DNA of 64,000 nucleotides from Archangium sp. (GTDB lineage Bacteria > Myxococcota > Myxococcia > Myxococcales > Myxococcaceae): positions 186,001 to 250,000 of the forward strand of contig JAUXRX010000007.1 of assembly GCA_030681645.1 (NCBI GenBank). Direction: 5' to 3'. Shown one piece after another: positions 57,286 to 64,000 of this stretch; within the stretch, counting starts at the first letter, position 1, and each line of letters opens with the position of its first letter. Both the position numbers and the translations under genes were made by a program. The notes beneath the pieces are model-generated. The model searched no databases. It had not been told where the DNA came from and was given only the letters and a program-made list of their open reading frames with translations.

Positions 57286-57610
57286 GGGCGAAACCCTAGC
57301 TCCGTCGCGGGGGTCCATCAATTCATTGCCGTTTCCCTGAGCGGACGTGGTTGGTGGATCTCGTTCAAGCAGGCCGCGAGCTTGCCCCTCGCTTCAGGCG
57401 AAGACGCACATGTGACGAAATGGTCGATGCCCGGTAGGAAAGGGCTGTTGGAACAGCCGTTCGCGGGCCGGCGTCGCCGGGACGCACGAATGAGCCGAAG
57501 CTCGAGTCACTTGAGTGACAAGACGTTCGCGGCGAGGGGCAAGCCTGAGTGGGGCGCGGTCGAGCTACAAACCCGACCGCTTCCCCGCCTCAGTTCATAC
57601 TTCGGACGCG
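57286..57610. other. Intergenic region between S41 protease and OMP genes
   Basis: About 325 bp downstream of the S41 stop and upstream of the OMP start (both minus). It holds two short perfect hairpins: GGCTGT/ACAGCC (57443-57458, loop TGGA) and the palindrome GTCACTTGAGTGAC (57506-57519). There is no tRNA, no recognisable small ORF and no sigma54-like site; promoter elements for the OMP gene must be here but are not obvious. Confidence 0.5.
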
Positions 57611-60600
57611 CTACGGCTTGGCCTGGTTCGTCGGCTCGGTGGTCTTCTGCGCCACCGCCGCCGGTCGCCGGCGGATGACCACCGACTTGCGGCTGGCGAA
57701 GTCCTGCGACTCGCGGGCGACCACCGTGACGAGGTTGTTGCCTTCCTTGAGGGAGAACTCGGTGGAGAACTTGAGCTTGCCGTTGTCGTCGGCCGCCGCG
57801 CCCTTGAAGAAGACCTTCTGATCGTTCACCAGCACGAAGACGTCGAGCAGCTGGCTGTCGGCCACCACGCTCGAGAGGGTGAACTTCTCGCCGTCGACGA
57901 CCGCGCCGCCCTGGGACGGGTCGATGTTCATCGAGATCTGCGCAGGGGTGCGGAAGTGGTTCCAGTTGGCGTCCTTCGGGGCGGCGGGCTTCTGGCCCTT
58001 CGCGTCGCGCAGGTCCGACAGCTTGGCGAAGACGAAGCGGTCCTTCTCCCACTCGAGCTTCGCCATGTTGCCGCCGCGGGCGACCTCGGCCACCACGGCG
58101 CCCTTCGGCAGGCGGGCCAGCGAGCGCTTGCCGTCGGCCGAGGCGTAGATGTCGGCCTTGTCGGCCAGGCGAGAGACGCCCTTGCTCGCCTCGAAGGCGG
58201 GGCTGGGCGCACCATCGGGCGCGACGGGGATCATGATCTTGTCGGCGGTGAACTCCTCGAGGGGCTCGTCGATGACCGCGTAACGCAGGCCGAACTCGTC
58301 GCCCTTGAAGCCCTTCTTCACCTCGAGCTGGAAGCGCGAGCTGCGGGTCTCGCCCTGGGGGATCTCCCCGAGCTTGAAGCGGCCCTTCTCGATGAAGATG
58401 TTGGCGTCAGCGGCGTTGCGCACGCTCGAGAACGCGTCGAGCGCCTTGCCCGAGCCGACGTTGGTCACGTCGATCCACAGCCAGATGTTCTCGCCGCGCT
58501 GCACCAGGCCGTCGCCGTTGCAGGTCGCGCAGTCATCGACGATCGACCACGTGTAGGCGAACTGGGGCCGGGGAATCTCGACGATGGTGAGCTCGCCGGC
58601 GGTGTTCTCGGCCACGATGCCGCTGTCGTCCTGGAGCTTCACCGTCACGCCGTCGCGGCGCGAGGCGAGGTCCTTGGGGATCTTCACGTTGACCGTCCAG
58701 GTGCGCTTCTCGCCCGGCTTCACGTTCCCGAAGAGGAACTCGCGGCGATCGAGGAACCCGTTGTCAGACTCGATCCACGCGCGGAGGCGCTTCACGGAAT
58801 CGCCACCCTTGTTCTCGACGGTCAGCTCGAGGGGCACGGTCTCACCGGCGGTGATCTTCTTGTCCGACGAGGGCTTGAGGGTGCTGATGAGCTGCGGGTT
58901 CTTCGGCGTCTCGCCCGCGGTCCAGTCGACGCCGAGCGAGGTGATGGCGTCGGCGATGCGCTTGTCTTCGACCTGGCGCTTCTCCATCACGAAGCTCTTG
59001 CCGGCCTTGAGCTGCTCGTCACGGCGCAGCTGGGGCGCGGCGAGGAGGAAGTCCCTGGCGAAGGTGACCTCGAAGTCCTCTCGCACCTCGTCCTGGCTCT
59101 CGGCGTCGAGCTGATCGTCGAGCTCCTCGTCGTGGTTGTTCGCCGGCTCGGTGTCGGTGAGCACGTTCTTTCCACCCTTGGTGGTGGCCTTGGGATCCTT
59201 CTTCGGATCGACCTTGGCGACCTTCTCCTTCTCTTCCTTGAGGTACTTGAGGGTGTCGATCGGCTTCTCGCGCATCACCACGTCGTCGCGCTTCTTGGCG
59301 GCGGCGCCGTTGGCGGGGTTGGCGAAGTGCGACTCGAGATCGGCCTCGCCCATGCTGCGGCGGGGCGCGAACACGTCGACGCGCTCCTTCGTGACCCGGG
59401 TGGGGATGAGCTGGATGTCGGGGGTGATGCCGACCTCCTGGATGCTCAGGTCACCGGGGGTGAGGTACTTGGCGATGGTGAGCTTGAGCGCGCTCTCGTC
59501 GGGGAAGTCGTAGAGCACCTGCACCGAGCCCTTGCCGAAGCTCTGGCGGCCGATGATGACGGCCCGGTTCTGGTTCTTGAGCGCGCCGGCGACGATCTCC
59601 GAGGCCGAGGCGCTGCCCGCGTTGACCAGCACCGCGATGGGAAAGAGGTCGTCTTCGTCGTCCTGGTGGGCGCGCTTCTCTTCACGCAGCTTGTCCGAGA
59701 GGCCGACGGTGGAAACGATCGTGCCCGAGGACAGGAAGAGATCCGACACCTGGATCGCCTGGTCGAGCAGGCCGCCGGGGTTGCCGCGCAGGTCGAGCAC
59801 GAGGCCCTTGAGGCCGTTCGCGCTGCCGCCCTTCTTCGCCTGCTCGCCGAGCTCCTCGATGGCGCTCTGCAGGTCGCGGGTGGTGTTGCCCTGGAAGTTC
59901 TTGAGGCGCGCGTAGCCGATGTTCGAGGCCAGCAGCTTGCTCTGCACCGACTCGATGGTGATCAGCGCGCGGGTCACGGTCATCTGCTGGGTCTTTTCCC
60001 AGCCCTTGCGCATGATCGAGATGGTGACCTTCGAGTCGACCGGGCCGCGCAGCTTCCCGACGGCCTCGTTGAGGTCCATGTTGACCGTCGATTCCTCGCC
60101 GATCCTCAAGATCTGGTCGTCCTTCTTGATGCCGCCACGGAAGGCGGGCGTCTTGGGCAGCACCTTCACCACCGTGAGCACGCCCTCGCGCATCTGGATC
60201 ACGAAGCCCAGGCCGCCGAACTCACCCTTCGTGGTGAGCCGCATCTCGCGGTACAGCTCGGGGCGCAGCAGCACCGAGTGCGGGTCGAGGGTCTGCAGCA
60301 TGCCGTTGACCGCCGCGTATTCGACCTCGCGCGAGTCTTCGACCGGGCGCATGTTGCGCGAGACGAAGTCGAAGATGTCCTTGAGCGTGAACGACATCTT
60401 CCAGAGCGAGTCGACGTGACCGATGTCGAACTCCTTGAGCTTGCCGTTGACGTTGACGCGCACGTTGCCGGCCTCGGCGTTGCCGTCGACCATCACGTCG
60501 GGGACTGATTTCTCCACCGCCTCCAGCGACGCGACGAGCATCTCCTTCGGCCGAACCCGCTTCGGGTCGACGTAGTTCTCCTTCACGTAGTGGATCACCT

Positions 60601-60775
60601 TGGTGAGCACCCGAAGCGCAGAGAGCTCGTGCGGAGCCTTCGCGTCTTTGTCATCCAGGCGCGGCGCGGCGACCGCGTCCGACATGGTGAGGGTGAGGGG
60701 GGCCCGGTCGTTGCCGGAGAACGCCCACGCAGCTAGCAGCGCGGCGATCACCGCAACTCGACGCAAGGTGTGCAT
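57611..60775 (-). CDS. Very large S41 (CtpA-like) peptidase with extra C-terminal domains
   Basis: A 1054-residue exported serine protease. Signal MHTLRRVAVIAALLAAWAFS; a helical N-part; PDZ domain at about 180-260 (GEFGGLGFVIQMREG, VLPKTPAFRGGIKKDDQIL); S41 catalytic core at about 280-460 with the Ser390/Lys415 dyad in NAGSASASEIVAGAL and RQSFGKGSVQ, and the LDLRGNPGG block. C-terminal processing proteases of this family are usually 400-500 residues. Here an additional 590 residues follow: a charged linker, two CARDB-like domains (PLELTVENKGG, LWIDVTNVGSG), a CATCNGDG pair, and SH3-like (DIYASADGKRSLARLPKGAVV) and strand domains. A TTG six codons upstream is a possible alternative start. Confidence 0.9.
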   Translation of the reverse strand: MHTLRRVAVIAALLAAWAFSGNDRAPLTLTMSDAVAAPRLDDKDAKAPHELSALRVLTKVIHYVKENYVDPKRVRPKEMLVASLEAVEKSVPDVMVDGNAEAGNVRVNVNGKLKEFDIGHVDSLWKMSFTLKDIFDFVSRNMRPVEDSREVEYAAVNGMLQTLDPHSVLLRPELYREMRLTTKGEFGGLGFVIQMREGVLTVVKVLPKTPAFRGGIKKDDQILRIGEESTVNMDLNEAVGKLRGPVDSKVTISIMRKGWEKTQQMTVTRALITIESVQSKLLASNIGYARLKNFQGNTTRDLQSAIEELGEQAKKGGSANGLKGLVLDLRGNPGGLLDQAIQVSDLFLSSGTIVSTVGLSDKLREEKRAHQDDEDDLFPIAVLVNAGSASASEIVAGALKNQNRAVIIGRQSFGKGSVQVLYDFPDESALKLTIAKYLTPGDLSIQEVGITPDIQLIPTRVTKERVDVFAPRRSMGEADLESHFANPANGAAAKKRDDVVMREKPIDTLKYLKEEKEKVAKVDPKKDPKATTKGGKNVLTDTEPANNHDEELDDQLDAESQDEVREDFEVTFARDFLLAAPQLRRDEQLKAGKSFVMEKRQVEDKRIADAITSLGVDWTAGETPKNPQLISTLKPSSDKKITAGETVPLELTVENKGGDSVKRLRAWIESDNGFLDRREFLFGNVKPGEKRTWTVNVKIPKDLASRRDGVTVKLQDDSGIVAENTAGELTIVEIPRPQFAYTWSIVDDCATCNGDGLVQRGENIWLWIDVTNVGSGKALDAFSSVRNAADANIFIEKGRFKLGEIPQGETRSSRFQLEVKKGFKGDEFGLRYAVIDEPLEEFTADKIMIPVAPDGAPSPAFEASKGVSRLADKADIYASADGKRSLARLPKGAVVAEVARGGNMAKLEWEKDRFVFAKLSDLRDAKGQKPAAPKDANWNHFRTPAQISMNIDPSQGGAVVDGEKFTLSSVVADSQLLDVFVLVNDQKVFFKGAAADDNGKLKFSTEFSLKEGNNLVTVVARESQDFASRKSVVIRRRPAAVAQKTTEPTNQAKP

Positions 60776-60886
60776 GTATTCTTCTTTCCTCAAGAAAATC
60801 GTGACAGCGACCTTTGGAGCCTAATCACCGGGGTCCGGCCCTTCAAGGAACGCCCAACAGGCCCGGGCGGTCTTCGTTCCCCGTTT

Positions 60887-61672
60887 TCACTGGCTTTCCA
60901 GTGCCCCCGACCGCAGCAGTCCCCGAAAGAGCAGGGTGCCGGCCACCACGGCCACGGGCATGAGGAAGAAGTTGAGCACGGGCACCCACAGCAACACGTA
61001 GAGGGTGGCCCCGAATCCAAGCGCGAGCGGGAGCCTTCCCCGCAGGGCGCGGATGACCTGCCTGAATGGGCGGAGGTGCCGGGCCATCGGGTTCGAGAGG
61101 TGCTCGGCGGCGATCCAGAACATCGACCAGACGGACGAGAGGATCACCCACAGCACGCTGCCCGCCACGGGGATGAGGTTGAGCGGGAAGAGGACGATCA
61201 GCCCCAGCGCCATGAAGGCGAGGCGCAGGAGTGTGTGGCTGAGCGATTCGACCACGCCGCGCACGGCCGCGCTGGCTGAGAACGGCGGGGACGTGAAGTC
61301 GCCGCAGCGCACCTCGGTGGCCTCTGACAGCGGATCCTGCAGCGGGGCGAGCAGGAGGTTGGGCACGGTGAGCGCGCCCACCACGAAGAGCATGATGAAG
61401 AAGACCACGCCCAGGCCGACCGACGCGGCGTGCTGCCAGCCCGAGTCGGCGCCGATGAGGGCGCCGGCGCCGCTCTGGCCGAGCGCCCACGCGCCCCAGC
61501 CGACACCGAGGAGGGTGATTCCCGTCACCGCGGCGCAGAGCACCGAGAGCAGCAGCAGCTTCGGCGTGGACAGGATGAGCGCGAACGCGCGCAGGGGTAT
61601 CGAGAGGCCGCGCAGGAGGTCGCCCGCCGTGCTGACGGCTGGCAGTTCAGGGATGGGGGAGGTTGCGCTCAA
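60887..61672 (-). CDS. EI24-domain membrane protein (CysZ-like)
   Basis: A 261-residue protein with about five to six membrane spans, matching the EI24/CysZ family: LRGLSIPLRAFALILSTPKLLLLSVLCAAVTGI (first span), VPNLLLAPLQDPLSEATE (the APLQDPLSE loop is typical), LIVLFPLNLIPVAGSVLWVI and NFFLMPVAVVAGTLLF. CysZ proteins import sulfate, but the wider family has other roles. The start codon is TTG. It is divergent from gshA across 50 bp, so a link to sulfur/thiol metabolism is conceivable. It lies just downstream (111 bp) of the S41 gene start side on the same strand. Confidence 0.83.
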   Translation of the reverse strand: MSATSPIPELPAVSTAGDLLRGLSIPLRAFALILSTPKLLLLSVLCAAVTGITLLGVGWGAWALGQSGAGALIGADSGWQHAASVGLGVVFFIMLFVVGALTVPNLLLAPLQDPLSEATEVRCGDFTSPPFSASAAVRGVVESLSHTLLRLAFMALGLIVLFPLNLIPVAGSVLWVILSSVWSMFWIAAEHLSNPMARHLRPFRQVIRALRGRLPLALGFGATLYVLLWVPVLNFFLMPVAVVAGTLLFRGLLRSGALESQ

Positions 61673-61722
61673 GAGGAAGTGGTGGCCCGGTGGAGACTGG
61701 AGGTTATAAGCGGCGCCCTCCG

Positions 61723-63060
61723 ATGTCCCTCGACGCGAAGCAGACCGAGCAACAGCCGATCGAAAACAAGGCCGAGCTCGTCCAGCTCCTCCGGGACGCG
61801 GAGCGCCCCACCGGGCCCCTCCTCCTGGGTCTGGAGCACGAGCGGCTGATGTTCCCCAGGGCCGGGTTCCAGCCCGTGCCGTACGAGGGCGAGCAGGGCA
61901 TCGGCAAGCTGCTCACGGGCTTCAAGACCTTCGGCTACGACGAGTACCGCGAGGCGCCGGGCCTGCCGGTGATCGCCATGCAGCGGGGCAAGGAAACGCT
62001 CTCGCTCGAGCCGGGCGGCCAGTTCGAGCTCTCCGGCTCGCCCTTCCAGACGGCGCGCGAGGCGCACGACGAGAACCTGCGCCACGTTCGCGAGCTCAAG
62101 CAGGTCGCGGGCGGGTTGGGGCTGCGCGCGGTGGCCCTGGGTTACCGGCCCTTCTTCGAGCTGGCCCAGATGCCGTGGATGCCGAAGACCCGGTACAAGG
62201 TGATGCGCGAGACGCTCGGCACGCGCGGCAGCCACGCCTTCGACATGATGCTCATGACCGCCACGGGGCAGGTGAGCCTCGACTGGCGCGACGAAGCCGA
62301 CTGCGTGCGCAAGGTGACCGCGTCGGTGCGCATCTCGCCGCTGCTGGTGGCGCTCTTCGCCAACAGCCCGGTGGCCCAGGGGAAGAACACCGGGTTCCTC
62401 TCGTACCGCAGCCGGGTGTGGAACGACGTCGACCCGGCGCGCTGCGGCTACCCCGAGGCGATGCTCGATGGCTCGTTCTCGTACAGCGCGTACGTGGAAT
62501 GGGCGCTCGACGCGCCGCTGCTCTTCCTGCGCCGCGAGGGCCAGTACCTGGCGCCGAAGCTGAACTTCCGCCAGTTCCTGGCACAGGGCTTCGAGGGCAA
62601 GCCGGCGGTGCACAGCGACTGGGTCGATCACCTGTCCACGCTCTTCCCCGAGGTGCGGCTCAAGAAGATCGTCGAGATCCGCGCGGCCGACGCGAACGAC
62701 GCGGCGATGACCGGCGCGCTGGCGGCGTTGATGCGCGGCGTGCTCTACGACGGGCGCTCGCTCGACGACGCCACGCGGCTGCTGCCCGATCTGACGCCGC
62801 AGGAGCACCGCGAGCTCCATTACGCCGCGCAGCGCGAGGGCCTCTCCGCGAAGATCGGTGGGGGCACGCTGGCGGATTACGCGGTCGAGCTGGTGCGGCT
62901 GGCCAGCCGTGGGCTCAAGCGCCTGAGCGGTGACGACGCGCCGCTGCTCGATCCGCTCGAGGAGATCGCCGCCAGCCGCCGCTCGCCTGCGCTCGACGTG
63001 CTGGCGCACTTCGAAAAAGAAAAGCGCCCCGAGGCGTTCCTGGGGCGCTTCGAGCTCTAG
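61723..63060 (+). CDS. gshA: Glutamate--cysteine ligase
   Basis: A 445-residue GCS2-type ligase, the first enzyme of glutathione synthesis. Features of the plant/alpha-proteobacterial-like type: GLEHERLMFP (N-terminal Mg/ATP site), LSLEPGGQFELSGSPFQTAREAHDENLRH, ALGYRPFFELAQMPWMPKTRYKVM, TATGQVSLDWRDEADCVRK and LFPEVRLKKIVEIRAADANDAAM, which are characteristic blocks. Length fits the family (about 440-460). The start ATG 61723 (MSLDAKQ) follows a short divergent gap; a longer frame adds 20 residues from the promoter. A gshB gene is not visible. It ends before a family A repeat. Confidence 0.93.
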   Translation: MSLDAKQTEQQPIENKAELVQLLRDAERPTGPLLLGLEHERLMFPRAGFQPVPYEGEQGIGKLLTGFKTFGYDEYREAPGLPVIAMQRGKETLSLEPGGQFELSGSPFQTAREAHDENLRHVRELKQVAGGLGLRAVALGYRPFFELAQMPWMPKTRYKVMRETLGTRGSHAFDMMLMTATGQVSLDWRDEADCVRKVTASVRISPLLVALFANSPVAQGKNTGFLSYRSRVWNDVDPARCGYPEAMLDGSFSYSAYVEWALDAPLLFLRREGQYLAPKLNFRQFLAQGFEGKPAVHSDWVDHLSTLFPEVRLKKIVEIRAADANDAAMTGALAALMRGVLYDGRSLDDATRLLPDLTPQEHRELHYAAQREGLSAKIGGGTLADYAVELVRLASRGLKRLSGDDAPLLDPLEEIAASRRSPALDVLAHFEKEKRPEAFLGRFEL

Positions 63061-63061
63061 C

Positions 63062-63105
63062 CTCCCTCTCCCTGCGGAGCGGGGAGAGGGTCGGGGTGAG
63101 GGGCC
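63062..63105. repeat. Dispersed intergenic repeat, family A, copy 7
   Basis: It directly follows the gshA stop and ends 5 bp before the stop of the convergent small gene. The stem CTCTCCCTGCGGAGCGGGGAGAG and arm GGGTCGGGGTGAGGGGCC match copy 2 almost base for base. Confidence 0.75.
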
Positions 63106-63109
63106 AACT

Positions 63110-63469
63110 TCACCGCTTTCCAGCGAGAGCCTTCTCAATCCGCTCGAAGCTGTACGAGTCCGGCCCGTAGCGACCCAGGATCGTCTTGGTCGCATCGATC
63201 AGGAACGGGCCGTGGTTGCCGGGCTTGAGGGCGTACTGGGCCTCGGGCTTCTCCACGACGAGCTCGGCGACCTTCTCGCCGTGCAGCACGCGCTTCACCT
63301 TGAGCTTCACCGTCTGTGACGCGGTCTTCTGGCCGGTGCTGGTGGCGCCGGGCTTCGCGTCGACCTTCGGCGGCTGCGGGCCGGTGGCGAGGACCTCGGT
63401 CACCTCGGCATCCACGACCCAGGTCGCGCTGGGGATCACGTCTTCGATGGGTTCAGGAGGCTTGGCCAT
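63110..63469 (-). CDS. Small hypothetical protein following a calpain-like gene
   Basis: A 119-residue protein starting MAKPPEPIEDVIPSATWVVDAEVTEVLATGPQPP. It is beta-rich (QTVKLKVKRVLHGEKVAELVVEKPEAQYALKPG, GPFLIDATKTILGRYGPDSYSFERIEKAL), suggesting a small sandwich fold. No signal peptide. It starts 18 bp after the calpain-like gene's stop on the same strand, so the two are probably co-transcribed. An inhibitor or partner of the protease is one possibility, with no direct support. Family not recognised. Confidence 0.65.
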   Translation of the reverse strand: MAKPPEPIEDVIPSATWVVDAEVTEVLATGPQPPKVDAKPGATSTGQKTASQTVKLKVKRVLHGEKVAELVVEKPEAQYALKPGNHGPFLIDATKTILGRYGPDSYSFERIEKALAGKR

Positions 63470-63487
63470 GGTGCGTTCCTTGTCCGT

Positions 63488-64000
63488 TCAGTTCTGGAAG
63501 TACAGCGACTGGTAGAGCTTGGTGAAGTCCTCGAGCTTGAGCTTGAAGATGCCGTCGTTGGTGCCGTTGCCCGCCGGCTCCGATTCGCCCCAGGGGTTGC
63601 GGACGATCACGAAGCGCTCGGTGCCGGTCTTCTCGTAGCCCAGCACCGAGTAGGCGTGGTTCGCGTAGACCCCGGTGTTCGTGTACTTCGCCTCTTGATC
63701 CTCGCCGTAGGTGCCAGCGCCGATGGGCTTCTTCGCGTCGACGTTCTTGACCACCTGGTCCCAGACGCGATCGGCGCCGGTGTAGTTGATGCTCAAGGAC
63801 GAGGCCTCGACGCCCAGGCAGTCCTCGAACACGTCGCTCACGTGCCCGCCGCCGCCGATGGTGTCGTAGCTGCCCTTCCACTGGGCGTAGGCCTTCTCGA
63901 CCAGCGGGAACCACAGCTCCATCTTCTTCGGATCTGAGCTGTTGGCCGAGCGCCCGTAGAGCGCACCGCCGTACGAGCGGGCGTAGAGATCGCCGTCGAC
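63488..64000 (-). CDS. Calpain-family (C2) cysteine protease, N-terminus beyond window
   Basis: The frame is open from the right edge, giving 170 visible residues of the C-terminal part. Motifs match calpains: GALYGRSANSSDPKKMELWFPLVEKAYAQWKGSYDTIGGGGHVSDVFEDCLG (the WxPLVEKAYAKxxGSY block) and the catalytic His and Asn in VYANHAYSVLGYEK (His115 of the visible part) and VIVRNPWGES (Asn135). The catalytic Cys block (usually QGxLGDCWFL) would lie upstream, outside the window. Calpains are uncommon in bacteria. No calcium-binding domain is visible after the protease core; the chain ends soon after NPWG (SLYFQN). Likely cotranscribed with the small gene after it. Confidence 0.85.
   Translation of the reverse strand, partial: VDGDLYARSYGGALYGRSANSSDPKKMELWFPLVEKAYAQWKGSYDTIGGGGHVSDVFEDCLGVEASSLSINYTGADRVWDQVVKNVDAKKPIGAGTYGEDQEAKYTNTGVYANHAYSVLGYEKTGTERFVIVRNPWGESEPAGNGTNDGIFKLKLEDFTKLYQSLYFQN

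Noticed and set aside
57515..60508. Open frame of 997 codons on the plus strand across the S41 gene
   Set aside because: It is entirely antisense to the S41 protease; no motif, signal or ribosome-binding site supports it.

Overview
The window is very GC-rich, has tightly packed genes with strong G/C preference at third codon positions, and encodes a gene set typical of the Myxococcota (delta-proteobacterial, myxobacterial lineage). That set includes many lipoproteins and TPR proteins, an eukaryote-like Ser/Thr kinase joined to an ATPase and TPR tail, a prkA/DUF444/spoVR cluster, ArsA-like ATPases, a class II Pta, FHA and MJ0042 zinc-ribbon proteins, and many GTG/TTG starts. The species cannot be fixed from the sequence. 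I see no rRNA, tRNA, CRISPR array, insertion sequence or prophage. Both window ends cut through a gene: a TPR protein on the left and a calpain-like protease on the right.

Layout. 1-8.2 kb is housekeeping: partial TPR gene, sodB, prfB with its programmed +1 frameshift, an SDR-thiolase pair, and an ackA-pta operon. 8.3-13.7 kb is envelope-related: a lipoprotein, an L,D-transpeptidase, an ECF sigma factor with a probable membrane anti-sigma partner, then a Cys-rich lipoprotein overlapping a secreted protein with a zinc-phospholipase-like His pattern. 13.8-21.1 kb is a run of lysS (with an inserted segment), a lolC/E-type permease (with a long membrane extension), lolD and bamA, which links lipoprotein release and outer-membrane assembly. 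21.2-23.4 kb holds divergent FHA and CBM9-like lipoprotein genes. 23.4-32.5 kb is a minus-strand run prkA, DUF444, a small zinc ribbon, spoVR, a hypothetical gene, an M23 peptidase and glgP, headed by a sigma54-like site. 32.6-41 kb holds a peptide-binding lipoprotein, a papain-like protein with 13-residue tandem repeats, the kinase/ATPase/TPR regulator and a membrane glycosyltransferase-like protein.

41-46.6 kb is the most unusual stretch. A TPR protein is translationally coupled to an Ala/Gly-rich protein downstream of ruvX. Divergently, behind a sigma54-like site, lies a Pro-rich coiled-coil protein with a segment resembling type III secreted proteins, followed immediately by a small three-TPR protein resembling class II type III chaperones. 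49-52.8 kb has two ArsA-type ATPases (one lacking the signature lysine), divergent from a phasin-like gene and a ParA gene, with a PhaR-type regulator converging on them. This could be a system that positions polyester granules. 52.9-64 kb holds a zinc-ribbon/FDF-motif membrane protein, a HEAT-like protein, a TatA-like protein, a glycerophosphodiesterase, an outer-membrane protein, a very large S41 protease, an EI24/CysZ-like protein, gshA, a small hypothetical gene and the calpain-like protease.

Two families of short dispersed repeats lie in the intergenic gaps. Family A (seven copies, a CCCTCTCCC...GGGGAGAGGG hairpin followed by GGGTGAGGGG) lies at gene 3' ends. Family B (four copies, CCGTTCACCCCGAGC...TCGAGGGG) also lies next to stop codons. 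Function calls rest on recognisable motifs read by eye; no database search was possible.
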